Below are positions 1 through 9,204 of a stretch of 64,000 bases of DNA, in pieces; position 1 is the first letter of the stretch; each line of letters starts with the position of its first letter. Made by a program: the position numbers and the translations under genes. The stretch covers positions 1-64,000 of the forward strand of contig PBAL01000004.1 of the NCBI GenBank assembly GCA_002715965.1, in the 5' to 3' direction. Below the pieces are notes generated by a model. That model had not been told where the DNA came from and did not search any database. It worked only from the letters and a program-made list of their open reading frames with translations. This DNA comes from Verrucomicrobiales bacterium (lineage in GTDB: Bacteria > Verrucomicrobiota > Verrucomicrobiia > Limisphaerales > JAYPXF01).

Positions 1-178
1 TCGGGATTGCTGGCGTCCTGATGCGCCTTGATGTGAGTGACATCAATACAGCGCAGTGTGCCTTTGGCCTTGCTTGCCACACATCCCAGAAGCCGGTTCC
101 GCTCTGATTCCACCGGCTCCAACGGGTGCAGGCCGATTTCCAGTTTCCGAAACGCGCGGGCAGATCACGCCAAGGCAT
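1..178 (-). pseudogene. IS5-type transposase remnant (N-terminal part)
   Basis: Read on the minus strand, the stretch from an ATG at 178 encodes PWRDLPARFGNWKSACTRW, which carries the PWRDLP-RFG-W signature near the N-terminus of IS5-family (DDE) transposases. About 30 codons later the matching sequence continues in another frame as CIDVTHIKAHQDASNP, the region holding the first catalytic Asp (ID-T-I-AHQ). The two parts join only if one base is restored around positions 75-85, so the gene is frameshifted. A TAG lies directly upstream of the ATG in frame, and the rest runs off the window edge. It sits 16 bases past the stop codon of the oxidoreductase gene. I see no terminal inverted repeats. 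The family call is from motifs; the frameshift is seen directly but could be a sequencing error. Confidence 0.62.
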
Positions 179-193
179 GCCCTAGTCATACGC

Positions 194-1552
194 TCACGCA
201 AAACTCCAGGGATATCGATAGATCGGCTTCAGCAGACGATTTGCCTCGGCGTCGCCCTTCACGATTTCTTTCTTTGGATCCCACTTCAACTTGCGGCCCA
301 GCTTTGCTGAGACATATCCAAGGTGCCCCGGTGTGATCGAGCGATGCCCGGTCTCGGCCGAACAAATGCATTCCTTCCGCGACTTGATGCCATCGAGGAA
401 GTTCTGGGTGTGGTCGTCAGAAGTATAAGCGCTCTTGCCGGTCTTGAAGTCTTTCTTCACCCACTCTTGGTTCGAAGCCGTGATCTTGCCTCGCGTCACA
501 TAAACCCAGCCGTCTTCTCCAATCCACTTCGTGCCCTTGGTGAACTTAGAATTGATTTCAATCACGGAACCGTTGGCATAGCGACTCTTGACCGAGTAAT
601 CGACCATGGAGTCATAGACATCGGTCTCCGACCAGGTCCAACCGCTCGCGTCCACTTCAATAGGTCCGGTCTTGTCGAACTGCATCCCCCAATGCGCGAT
701 GTCGTTGTGGTGGCCGATCCAATCCATGAGATTCCCACCACCGTAGGCAAGATGCCATCGCCAGTGCCGATGATGACGAGCCGCAATATAAGGCAACTTC
801 TCGCTCGGCCCGCACCAGGCTTCGTAATTCAGATTCGCAGGCGGCTCCTGAACCACCTCCGGTCCCTGGCATTCGTTGTGTCCGGCCGGCAGGCCGACTT
901 CGACCCGGGACACCTTCCCGATCAATCCGTTCTGCACGATTTCAACCGCACGGCGAAAGTTCCAATAGGAGCGCTGTTGCGAGCCGGTTTGGAAAATCGC
1001 CTTTCGTTTCGCAACCTCGCGATAGATGGCCTGGCCTTCGGCGAATGCATGGGTCAGTGGTTTCTCGCAATACACATCCTTGCCCGCGCGGAGCGCTTCA
1101 AGGACCTGCAACGCGTGCCAGTGATCCGGGGTCGCGACGATTACCGCGTCCACGTTCTTGTCGGCGATGAGGTTTCGATGGTCGGCGTAAACCTTGCAGC
1201 CGCGGAACTTCCCGCCCGACTTGTTGCGGGCGTAATGGCTGTTGACGAGTTCCAGGTTCGGTGCCGTCCCAAAAGTTGCCTTGCCCTTGCCCCACTCCCG
1301 GTCGCGATAGTGCTCGTCGTGCACGTCGCAGATGGCGGTGATCTGAACCTCGCTCTTGCCGACGAAGGAGCGAAGCAGGGCATTGCCACGTCCGCCCAGT
1401 CCGATGACGCCGACGTTGATCCGGTTGCCCGGCGCGGGACGATTGGCGAGACCAAGCGCGGAGGATGGAAGGATGGCCGGCGCGGCCACGGATGCTGCGG
1501 CTGCGCGCAAAAAGGAACGGCGATTCATATTCGCATTCGAGCTGGGGTTCAT
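194..1552 (-). CDS. Gfo/Idh/MocA family oxidoreductase, Tat-exported
   Basis: NAD(P)-dependent sugar oxidoreductase of the Gfo/Idh/MocA family, 452 aa, likely periplasmic. The N-terminus has a twin-arginine signal (NRRSFLRAAAA, residues 10-20), followed by a Rossmann fold with GLGGRG at 51-56, TPDHWH at 141-146 and the family EKP motif at 163-165, whose Lys is the usual catalytic residue. The C-terminal half is the beta-sheet substrate domain. The start at 1552 was chosen because it keeps the whole signal peptide; a second ATG at 1528 (MNRRSFL) is equally possible. In Verrucomicrobiota and Planctomycetes these exported members often accompany sulfatases and DUF1080 proteins, which fits oxidation of a sugar at C3 during polysaccharide use, but the substrate is unknown. 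Family call is firm; role is inference. Confidence 0.93.
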   Translation of the reverse strand: MNPSSNANMNRRSFLRAAAASVAAPAILPSSALGLANRPAPGNRINVGVIGLGGRGNALLRSFVGKSEVQITAICDVHDEHYRDREWGKGKATFGTAPNLELVNSHYARNKSGGKFRGCKVYADHRNLIADKNVDAVIVATPDHWHALQVLEALRAGKDVYCEKPLTHAFAEGQAIYREVAKRKAIFQTGSQQRSYWNFRRAVEIVQNGLIGKVSRVEVGLPAGHNECQGPEVVQEPPANLNYEAWCGPSEKLPYIAARHHRHWRWHLAYGGGNLMDWIGHHNDIAHWGMQFDKTGPIEVDASGWTWSETDVYDSMVDYSVKSRYANGSVIEINSKFTKGTKWIGEDGWVYVTRGKITASNQEWVKKDFKTGKSAYTSDDHTQNFLDGIKSRKECICSAETGHRSITPGHLGYVSAKLGRKLKWDPKKEIVKGDAEANRLLKPIYRYPWSFA

Positions 1553-1773
1553 GGCTGGGAGTGTTTCGGAACGAATGGATTTATCAATTCAAATGGATCA
1601 GGCCACGAAGCTCATGAACTCGCGCAATCGGAATCAACTTTCCAACACGATCGGTTACGTTGGTGGCGGTTGACAGAACTTGAGCTCATGCCGGAGCGCC
1701 CGCACCAACCTACTTTGCGTTTTATTCGCCGGATCACGGACGCCGGAATTCTTGACCGGACCGAGATCTGGAT

Positions 1774-2169
1774 TTGAGCAATCAATCCTGCACCTGCAGC
1801 GACTGGAAGGATTTTCGGCAGGGGCAGAACCTGGGAGATCCCGGCCGTCTTTGTTCGCATCTCGCGCGCGCATTTCGTGACACGCTTTCCGGTCAAGACA
1901 GTGTGCCGACCCACACGCGTGTGCTACTGGAAGATCTCGATCAACGCGGTTGCGGTGGCCAACTGGATTTCACCTGGCAGTTGCTTGAATTCCAGGACGA
2001 CAAGATCCTCGCCGGCCATGTCGGCCCGATCTGGTGTCATGTGTATGGACCATCAAAGTCCGGCGACTGCGAACGATTCAGTTACCATCGCGTCGAGCGT
2101 CGCTGGTTCTTCGGCGCCAAGCCAAAGCACGTGCACCAGCTCAAGAAGTTCCTCGACACGCTGAAGTAA
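1774..2169 (+). CDS. small SWIM-like zinc-binding protein (copy A)
   Basis: Small protein of about 131 aa that I cannot assign to a named family. Near the N-terminus it has CxC (Cys6, Cys8), an 18-residue gap, then CxH (Cys27, His29), which matches the SWIM zinc-finger pattern CxCx(n)CxH. Further on are W87-C88, then YGPSKSG and RFSYHRVERRW. The product encoded at 49967-50470 has the same spacing and shares CTC-x-D, GxPGR-x-C, AFRD, WC and the ER-x-x-Y...RW segment, so the two are paralogues. The start is uncertain: TTG at 1774 follows an in-frame TGA at 1753, with no clear ribosome binding site, and the N-terminus may be incomplete. The gene lies between the divergent oxidoreductase and the convergent DUF5069 gene. 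SWIM domains bind DNA or protein; the role here is unknown. Confidence 0.66.
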   Translation: MSNQSCTCSDWKDFRQGQNLGDPGRLCSHLARAFRDTLSGQDSVPTHTRVLLEDLDQRGCGGQLDFTWQLLEFQDDKILAGHVGPIWCHVYGPSKSGDCERFSYHRVERRWFFGAKPKHVHQLKKFLDTLK

Positions 2170-2178
2170 GCCGGCGGC

Positions 2179-2619
2179 TCAGATCCGCCCTTCCTCGATG
2201 TCGTAAACATCGAACCACACGCGGACAATTTTCCCGGCCGGAATGTTTTCCGGAATGTAACCCTCCAGAAACTCCTGCAACTCAATCGGCATGGTGCTGA
2301 TGCGTTTATCGCGCATGTCGTTGTTCCACTGGATGATTTCGCGTTGCGGACGTTCCTTGGCGTTCTTCTGAATCCACTCACCAACCTCGTCATCGCTCGC
2401 GCCGGTTTCAACAAAGGCCCGAAAGTCTTCCGCCGTAATTTCGACGAATCCCAGGAACATGTTGTCGAGCGGACAATCGAAGTGGTAGTCGCCGTTGGTG
2501 CCGGCGATGACCGCGCGGCACTTGTCCAGCATGCGGCCGGCGACGACGTAACCGCCGAGCCTTTCGCGGGGGCTGCGTGGAAACACCTTGGAGAGATCGA
2601 GAGCGTTAATTTCAGACAT
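2179..2619 (-). CDS. DUF5069 domain protein
   Basis: Cytoplasmic protein of 146 aa matching the DUF5069 pattern: an N-terminal segment with FPRSPRERLGGYVVAGRMLDK, then AGTNGDYHFDCPLDNMFL and an acidic region leading to WIQKNA. No signal peptide or membrane segment is present and the biochemical role of the family is not established. ATG at 2619 (MSEINALDL) was preferred over an upstream non-ATG start because family members begin close to the DLxKxFPRSP segment. The gene is convergent with the SWIM-like gene, only 9 bases away, and lies downstream of the hydrolase-peptidase gene on the same strand, so they may be co-transcribed. Confidence 0.85.
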   Translation of the reverse strand: MSEINALDLSKVFPRSPRERLGGYVVAGRMLDKCRAVIAGTNGDYHFDCPLDNMFLGFVEITAEDFRAFVETGASDDEVGEWIQKNAKERPQREIIQWNNDMRDKRISTMPIELQEFLEGYIPENIPAGKIVRVWFDVYDIEEGRI

Positions 2620-2671
2620 GGTAAGGTCTGCGTGTTGTGTATCTGCGGATAGTTGCTTGTGTTCCTGCAAG

Positions 2672-4630
2672 CTACGGCAATTCCAAGACGGCCTTCAAGA
2701 TCTCCCGTCTCGTGGCTTCAATCTCATCGATCTTGCCTTCCCGAATCGCCTCCAGCTCCATGCGCGAAAGGAACTTTCCAACCGGAAGGATATCCGAGCC
2801 GTGCACGTGCCGGGAGAAGAAGGGGGTAAAGTCGCGACCAGTCAGTTGCTGCAGTCCAACGACAATGTCGTCCAGTCCGTACATCTTGTTGGTGCGATTG
2901 TGGTTCTTGTAAAGCCAGCGCATGAGGTCATCGAGTGATCGTTGGTTCTGGGTGAAGTGACGAATTTCGAGATCGAGGATCAGCGCGACCAGCAAGCCGC
3001 CGTGGCAGACGAGGAAGTAGTTCTGCCGCTTGAGATCCTTGCGTCCGGCTTCCCGCAAAGAAACCGAGCCTGCGCCATTGGCGGTGAGATACATCGACAG
3101 CGAACGCGACCAGACATCAACTGCTTCGGCGCGGTCGAGAACGCCGAATCGCAGCGCGTGTTTGATTGCGTAGTATTCGGTGGCGCCTTCGTTGAACCAC
3201 TGTTCCCGATAGTCCTTGTAACGAAAGGTCTCCGCGCTCCAGAGATGAAAGATCTCGTGAATCAAAGCTGTTTCCCAAGTCAGGTAACCGAAAACCTTTT
3301 GCGGCCCAACATCAATGGCGACGAATTGCGGATCCGCCTCACCTGAAATGTTGCCATAGTAGATGTCGAAATCGATGTAGTCGTAGAAGTTGCCATTTTC
3401 CTTGCGGGGCAATCCGCCGAAGAGGTTGGTGTAGGAAGCCAGCGAGCGCCGGATGATGTTCTCGAGGTTGAGTTCGTACTCCAGCGTGCGCCTGTCTTTA
3501 AAGGTCAGACGGATATTCATGTTGGCGAAACGGGTGTCCTTCTGTTTGGCCACCGGTCGGTCGCGTCCGAGCGCGGTCGGAAAGTGCTGTTCGAGAAACT
3601 CCTGAATTGAAATCCAGTATTCCGGGATGGGCCGGAAGGCAGTGCGCGCCTTGATTTCCTCCAGGCTGCCGGTCTTGGCCGCAGCCATGACGTGATCGGC
3701 GTGCTTGAACTCCTTCAAGATGACGTTTCGATTGCCGGCCTGGGTGAGCGCCTTCTTGTAGCCTTCGAAACCCGTGCCCGGGTTCACCTGGGTGTCCTTG
3801 CCGCCAAACATCGCGAGCACCGGCACATTGATTTCCGTGAGATGCCGCAGGGGATTGTAGAAGAAAGACTCCAACCGATTTCGGTTCGTGGAAAGCATGT
3901 TGAAATCCTCGCGCGTGAATGGCGCGAGCCAGGGTTGCTCCACTCCGGCCAGTTGGCGTTGATTGTGCATGGCCGCACGCGTGGCCTCACCAAACGAAAC
4001 GCCGGCGCGAAGCGAAACCCACTTCCGGATATACAACTCGCGGGCGAGCGTGGCTTTCTCTGATTCCACACCCTGCTTGAGCAGTTGTTGTTCGATCAGA
4101 TAGGCCGACTCTTCAACGATCGTCTGCGCGGGACAGGACACAGCGATTACAAACTTCACCTCGTCGATTTCCGCAGCCACGCTGGGCATGACCCAACCGG
4201 CCTGGCTGATGCCCCAAAGTCCCATGAGCGATTGGTCGATCTCCGTGCGATTGGTCAGGTAATCGATGGCCGCAATCAACTGGTCTGCCCGCTCAAAAAC
4301 GGTTTCCTTCTCCCAATCGCCCGGCGATTCACCGATGCCGGGCTTGTCCCAGGCGAAACAGGCAAAACCCATATCCAGGAAGCGTGCCCATTTGCCGACG
4401 GAATGATGCAGCTGATCGTTGCGATTGGTTCCCGGGGTCGAAAACGCTTCCTTGGAAACCGGACCATCGCCAGGAACAAAAAGAACGACCGGATGCTTTC
4501 CGATCCGTTCCGGCAGAGCGAGCAATCCGGCAAGTTGGTTTGTCCCCGAACGGAACGTGATTTTCTCAACAACCGCCGTGGCGTTGAGGCAAAGGACAAC
4601 GATAAGTGCGAATTGGATCAGGACGCGCAT
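2672..4630 (-). CDS. secreted alpha/beta-hydrolase fused to a gluzincin metallopeptidase domain
   Basis: Protein of 652 aa with an N-terminal signal peptide (about residues 1-19). Residues 25-350 form an alpha/beta-hydrolase of the dienelactone/acyl-peptidase type: nucleophile elbow GISQAG (Ser142), acid candidate Asp279 (FGGKD) and His310 or His313 (FKHADH). Residues 370-650 look like an M1/M61-type gluzincin: HEIFH at 458-462 and NEGATEYY with Glu481, giving the HExxH-(18)-E zinc-binding arrangement. The two catalytic modules sit in one open frame with no internal stop, so this appears to be a true fusion. An esterase or peptidase acting in the periplasm is likely. It lies 94 bases from the DUF1501 gene. 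Individual domain calls are well supported; substrate is unknown. Confidence 0.86.
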   Translation of the reverse strand: MRVLIQFALIVVLCLNATAVVEKITFRSGTNQLAGLLALPERIGKHPVVLFVPGDGPVSKEAFSTPGTNRNDQLHHSVGKWARFLDMGFACFAWDKPGIGESPGDWEKETVFERADQLIAAIDYLTNRTEIDQSLMGLWGISQAGWVMPSVAAEIDEVKFVIAVSCPAQTIVEESAYLIEQQLLKQGVESEKATLARELYIRKWVSLRAGVSFGEATRAAMHNQRQLAGVEQPWLAPFTREDFNMLSTNRNRLESFFYNPLRHLTEINVPVLAMFGGKDTQVNPGTGFEGYKKALTQAGNRNVILKEFKHADHVMAAAKTGSLEEIKARTAFRPIPEYWISIQEFLEQHFPTALGRDRPVAKQKDTRFANMNIRLTFKDRRTLEYELNLENIIRRSLASYTNLFGGLPRKENGNFYDYIDFDIYYGNISGEADPQFVAIDVGPQKVFGYLTWETALIHEIFHLWSAETFRYKDYREQWFNEGATEYYAIKHALRFGVLDRAEAVDVWSRSLSMYLTANGAGSVSLREAGRKDLKRQNYFLVCHGGLLVALILDLEIRHFTQNQRSLDDLMRWLYKNHNRTNKMYGLDDIVVGLQQLTGRDFTPFFSRHVHGSDILPVGKFLSRMELEAIREGKIDEIEATRREILKAVLELP

Positions 4631-4724
4631 GACGGAACGCGCAGATTATGCGGTGAGCGCTCAGGTGTCCATCGTCGCCGGCGATTTGGAAGTCCCTTCT
4701 GCTAGTCGTATCGAATGCGCCAAA

Positions 4725-6116
4725 CTACGCCAGCACGGGGTTCACCACATGACCGTGAACGTCAGTGAGGCGGTAGTAGCGGCCTTGGAAGCGAAAAGTA
4801 AGGCGTTCGTGGTTGATACCGAGGCAACGGAGCAGCGTGGCATTGAGATCGTGCACATGAACTCCGTTCTCGGCGACGTTGAAGGAGAACTCGTCAGTGC
4901 TGCCGTGGGAAACGCCGGGCTTGATTCCCCCACCGGCAAGCCAGATCGAAAAGCAGCCGCCATGGTGATCGCGGCCGTAGTTGTTGTACTCAAGCGTTCC
5001 CTGGCTGTAGATCGTGCGTCCGAATTCGCCGGTCCAGACAATGAGCGTGTCCTCAAGCAAGCCGCGCTGCCTCAGATCCCTCACGAGGCCCGCGCAGGCA
5101 CGGTCGATGTCCCCGCATTGAAGGCGGAGATCGGTGGGCAGGTTGTAATGCTGATCCCAACCGCGGTGATAGAGTTGAATAAAACGAACGCCTCGTTCGG
5201 CGAGCCGACGTGCCAGCACGCAGTTACGCGCGAATGAACCGGGCCGTGTCGAATCGCTCCCGTACAGCTCGCGCGTGCTCTTGGGTTCGTTTGAAAGATC
5301 CGTCAGTTCCGGCACGGACATCTGCATGCGGCCGGCCATTTCAAATTGCCTGGTGCGCGTGAGGATTTCCGGATCGCCAGCCAGTTCGTATTGCTCACGG
5401 TTCAGCTTTGCGAGTCCTTCGATCATTTGGGCGCGGGACCCGGCATTGATACCCGGGGGATTGGAAAGGTAGAGGACGGGATCGGTTCCCGAACGAAACT
5501 GAACACCTTGATGGTTCGAGGGAAGAAAGCCTGGTCCCCAAAGCCGCGCATGCAATGGATCGGCGGGACGCGTCGCACTGCCATTGGATAGCAATACAAC
5601 GAATGCAGGCAAATCCCTGTTCTCACTGCCCAAGCCGTAGCTGAGCCACGCCCCAAAGCTCGGCCGGCCCGGTTGTTGGTGGCCGGTCTGCAGATACGTC
5701 ACCGCAGGATCGTGATTGATCGCCTCGGTGTGCATGGACTTTATGAAGCAGAGCTCGTCCGCGACCCCGGCGAGGTGCGGAAGAAGTTCGCTTATGGCCG
5801 CACCCGATTGCCCATGTTGTTCAAACCGAAAACTACCCGGCACGATTGGAAAGGCCTTTTGTCCGGAAGTCATGCCGGTGAGTCGCCGGCTCTTGCGAAC
5901 GGATTCCGGCAATTCCTCACCACGGCGCTTGATCAAGTCCGGCTTCGGATCGAACAGCTCCATCTGGGGCGGACCGCCATGCATGAAAAGATGAATGATC
6001 CGCTTGGCCTTCGGTGCAACGCGCGTTGCCGCGCCAGCGAGAAGTTTCGGACTCAGCAGGGACGCAAGTGCCGTTGTTCCCAAGAATCCGCGACGAGTTG
6101 CAAATGGCGTGCTCAT
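4725..6116 (-). CDS. DUF1501 domain protein, Tat-exported
   Basis: Protein of 463 aa with a twin-arginine signal (TRRGFLGTTALASLL) and the DUF1501 hallmark MHGGPPQMELFDPKP around residues 45-59. DUF1501 belongs to the alkaline-phosphatase/sulfatase-like superfamily; the C-terminal part has WTGEFGRT and GRDHHGGCFS, typical metal-site segments. Its start codon overlaps the end of the PSD1 cytochrome gene by four bases (6113-6116, ATGA), the usual paired arrangement in Planctomycetes and Verrucomicrobiota, so the two are translationally coupled. The biochemical role of these pairs is not established; a periplasmic function in handling complex glycans is commonly suggested. Confidence 0.93.
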   Translation of the reverse strand: MSTPFATRRGFLGTTALASLLSPKLLAGAATRVAPKAKRIIHLFMHGGPPQMELFDPKPDLIKRRGEELPESVRKSRRLTGMTSGQKAFPIVPGSFRFEQHGQSGAAISELLPHLAGVADELCFIKSMHTEAINHDPAVTYLQTGHQQPGRPSFGAWLSYGLGSENRDLPAFVVLLSNGSATRPADPLHARLWGPGFLPSNHQGVQFRSGTDPVLYLSNPPGINAGSRAQMIEGLAKLNREQYELAGDPEILTRTRQFEMAGRMQMSVPELTDLSNEPKSTRELYGSDSTRPGSFARNCVLARRLAERGVRFIQLYHRGWDQHYNLPTDLRLQCGDIDRACAGLVRDLRQRGLLEDTLIVWTGEFGRTIYSQGTLEYNNYGRDHHGGCFSIWLAGGGIKPGVSHGSTDEFSFNVAENGVHVHDLNATLLRCLGINHERLTFRFQGRYYRLTDVHGHVVNPVLA

Positions 6117-9100
6117 GGCTGGGTGATGGCTTCGTCGAGACTGAGGATCATGTTCGCCACCGTCGTCAAGGCAGCGAGTCGAAAGGGATTCAATCCCGCG
6201 GCAGGTTCGGATTCACCAATGGAGATCAGACCGCGCGCCGCATCCAGGTCGCTCCGAAACGCGTTGAGCTGGGAGTGAAAAAGTTGGCTGAGCGTATCGT
6301 GTTCGGAGGACGTGGGTTCGCGCGAAAGAACGACCCTGAATCCAAACCTAAGCGGAGTTGCTTGCGAATACATTCTCTCAGCGAGCGAACGAGCCGCCTC
6401 GAGGAAGGTCGGATCGTTCATCAATGCCAGGGCCTGAAGAGGCGTGTTGGTTCGAGGCCGACCAACCGCGCAGGTTTCGCGCGTGGGCGCATCGAAGAGC
6501 AACATGTTCGGAGGAGGCGCCTGGCGTTTCCAATACGTGTAGAGGCTGCGCCGGTAGAGATCCGCGCCCGAGCCAGTGTCGTATCCAAGTTGTCCATCAT
6601 AGGTCATTTCCTTCCAAAGGCCCGCTGGTTGGTAAGGCTTTACGCTGGGACCGCCCTGGCGCACGACGAGCAGGCCGCCGGCGGCCAGCGCAACATCACG
6701 CAATGTTTCAGCATCCAGTCGTATCCGTGGACCGCGGGCCAACAGGCGATTTCCGGGGTCGCGCTGATTAAGATCGGGCGAGCCGTGGGATGTCTGACGG
6801 TAGGTGGCGGATGTGACGATGAGACGGATCAGGCGTTTGAAGTCCCAGCCCGAATCGCGAAACTCACAAGCCAGCCAATCCAGCAATTCCGGGTGATCGG
6901 GCCACGCGCCCTGTGTTCCGAAATCTTCGGCGGTAGCCACAATGCCGCGCCCGAAGAACCGAGACCAGACACGGTTTACAATCACGCGTGACGTCAGCGG
7001 GTTGTCGTGGTGCATCAACCAACGGGCGAGGTCGAGACGATTGGACATCACGGTGTTGGAAAGGTTCGCCAAGACAGCGGGGACCCCTGCGCTGACTTTG
7101 TCACGCGGCTTGTTGTATTCGCCTCGCTCCAACAGATGAGCCTGCCGGGCTTTCTTCATTTCGGACATGACCATCATGACCGGACGGGACGATTGAAGTT
7201 CGGCAAGTTCCTTCCGCTTGCGGGTGATGCGCTGATCTGCCTGCCGATGCATTTCGCTGGCGTGGTTTGCGACGTAGTGTTCCCGAAGCCGGGCGGTGAG
7301 GTATTTGTCCCGCTTCTTCGTATCCTTGGCGAGCGCGCCACCAAGAAACTGTTCGGTGGCCAACTGCCGGATATCATTCTCTGACAATTCCCGATCGTAG
7401 AATCGCAGCTCGTCGATCACTCCCTTGTAAGATGCGCTTGCCTTGCGTCGACCGATGCGCAGCGGTTCATCGTTCGAAATCGATCCACCGAGTCCGTCGC
7501 GATCGATGCTGAGCGCCTGGCGAACACCGTTCAGATAAATGGCGACTCCCGACGCCGTGGAGGATCCATCGTAGGAAACAATGACGTGGGACCATCGTCG
7601 GCCGGGAACCGATTCAATCGTGCGAACTTCGATGTCGCTTTCCGTCCACTTGTGAACGAGGTGAAAGAGAATCTTGTTCTTCCGATAAACCAGATCGAAG
7701 CCACGCATGTGATCGGCTTCATCCATCCGCGAGAGAATGCACCCGGCTGCGCTTGGCTTTACCCAGACTGAAATGGTGAACGGTTTGTTGGCGGACAGAG
7801 CGGGCGCGGAATCGATTCCAATCACCTCACCGCCCTTGAAGTTCACCCCATTGCCCAGCATCGCCGGAACAGATGCCGGACGGCCCACGCTCTTCTCCAG
7901 CGGATAGTGGGCGACCAGCCCATTGGTCGGTGACGGCGAAAGGTTCTCAAGAGCCGCGTCCTCCCATTCCGCTTGAGCCTCGGAGATTTCCTTTTGGATC
8001 GGTTTAAATTTCGCTTCAGCCTGCAGAAACCGCTTCTTGAAACTCGCGATGACCGTTTCCAGTTCTGGTGACGCGACATTCAATAGTGGAGCTGCGTTGC
8101 CGCGACTCCCGTCGAGACCTCTCTCGGGGACGTTGTTGAAAAACGCGAAGAACCGATAGTAATCGCGCTGTGAAATTGGGTCGTACTTGTGATCGTGACA
8201 GCGGGCGCATTCCACGGTTAGGCCCATCCAGACCGTGGACGTTGTCTTCACCCGATCGGCGACGTATTCGACGCGAAATTCCTCCGGGATGAGACCCGAC
8301 TCGTTGTTCACCATGTGGTTTCGGTTGAAGCCCGTCGCGATCTTCTGCTGTAGCGTAGGCTCAGGCAAAAGATCCCCGGCCAGTTGTTCGATGGTGAACT
8401 GATCGAAGGGCAGGTTTGCGTTGAAGGCGCGGATGACCCAGTCCCGCCAAGGCCACATCGTGCGTTCGTTGTCGGTGAAATAGCCGTTGGTATCCGCATA
8501 GCGCGCCGCGTCCAGCCAAGGCCCGGCCATGCTTTCACCAAAATGCGCCGAGCGAAGAAGACGATCGATCAGCCGATCATAAGCCCCCGGTTGATCGTCG
8601 GATAGAAAGGCGTCGAGTTCACGTATGGCCGGCGGCAGGCTGGTGATCGCGAGCGTCAATCGGCGAATCAACATTTCGCGGCCGGCCTCTTGGGAAAAGC
8701 TCATCCCCTCCCGCTGAAGCCGACTCAGGACGAAGCCATCGATGGCGTTTCGAACGCGTGGGTCCGCGGAGTTCGGGACGCGCGGTCTGGAGGGTGGGAT
8801 GAGCGACCAATGTTTCTCGTAATTCGCTCCCTGAGCGACCCATTGCCGCATTGTGGAAATCTGTTTGGCGCTCAATTTTTGCCCGGAATCCGCCGGTGGC
8901 ATGCGCTCATCGATATTGGAAGTGGTGATCCGCGCGATCAATTCCTCGCCGATGTCGTGTCCCGTCCGATCCAGCCGAAGGCCCGCCTTGCGCGTGGCCT
9001 GGTCCGGACCGTGACAACGAAAGCATTTGTCCGAAAGTATCGGCCGGACGTCGCGATTGAAACCCACCGGTTGCGCTGAAGCGGGAAGCCACGCACAGAG

Positions 9101-9124
9101 CAAGACCAAGACGGGTGGTTTCAT
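6113..9124 (-). CDS. PSD1 / DUF1549-DUF1553 cytochrome c protein with LamG insert
   Basis: Exported protein of 1003 aa. After a signal peptide (1-18) comes a Planctomycete cytochrome c domain with CFRCH at residues 34-38, then the DUF1549 domain (roughly 130-335), which holds a second CxxCH (CARCHDHKYDP), a concanavalin/LamG-like domain near 410-590 (AHYPLEKSVG... EPLRIGRRKASASYKGVIDELRFYD), a helical linker, and DUF1553/PSD1 (about 670-930; SRVIVNRVWSRFFGRGIV). The LamG insert suggests carbohydrate binding. The gene is four-base overlapped with the DUF1501 gene and lies 80 bases downstream of a sulfatase gene on the same strand, making a plausible three-gene unit. Length is usual for the family. 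Electron transfer partner and substrate are unknown. Confidence 0.94.
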   Translation of the reverse strand: MKPPVLVLLCAWLPASAQPVGFNRDVRPILSDKCFRCHGPDQATRKAGLRLDRTGHDIGEELIARITTSNIDERMPPADSGQKLSAKQISTMRQWVAQGANYEKHWSLIPPSRPRVPNSADPRVRNAIDGFVLSRLQREGMSFSQEAGREMLIRRLTLAITSLPPAIRELDAFLSDDQPGAYDRLIDRLLRSAHFGESMAGPWLDAARYADTNGYFTDNERTMWPWRDWVIRAFNANLPFDQFTIEQLAGDLLPEPTLQQKIATGFNRNHMVNNESGLIPEEFRVEYVADRVKTTSTVWMGLTVECARCHDHKYDPISQRDYYRFFAFFNNVPERGLDGSRGNAAPLLNVASPELETVIASFKKRFLQAEAKFKPIQKEISEAQAEWEDAALENLSPSPTNGLVAHYPLEKSVGRPASVPAMLGNGVNFKGGEVIGIDSAPALSANKPFTISVWVKPSAAGCILSRMDEADHMRGFDLVYRKNKILFHLVHKWTESDIEVRTIESVPGRRWSHVIVSYDGSSTASGVAIYLNGVRQALSIDRDGLGGSISNDEPLRIGRRKASASYKGVIDELRFYDRELSENDIRQLATEQFLGGALAKDTKKRDKYLTARLREHYVANHASEMHRQADQRITRKRKELAELQSSRPVMMVMSEMKKARQAHLLERGEYNKPRDKVSAGVPAVLANLSNTVMSNRLDLARWLMHHDNPLTSRVIVNRVWSRFFGRGIVATAEDFGTQGAWPDHPELLDWLACEFRDSGWDFKRLIRLIVTSATYRQTSHGSPDLNQRDPGNRLLARGPRIRLDAETLRDVALAAGGLLVVRQGGPSVKPYQPAGLWKEMTYDGQLGYDTGSGADLYRRSLYTYWKRQAPPPNMLLFDAPTRETCAVGRPRTNTPLQALALMNDPTFLEAARSLAERMYSQATPLRFGFRVVLSREPTSSEHDTLSQLFHSQLNAFRSDLDAARGLISIGESEPAAGLNPFRLAALTTVANMILSLDEAITQP

Positions 9125-9204
9125 TCCGCGCAGGTTACCCCAGCTTCAGGCACGCCACCATCGATATTCAACAGCATCCGAGCCACAGCCCTGTCGATTT
9201 AGTT

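Noticed and set aside
323-1777. 484-codon open frame antisense to the oxidoreductase
   Set aside because: Covers a gene with firm Gfo/Idh/MocA motifs; no domain seen in this frame.
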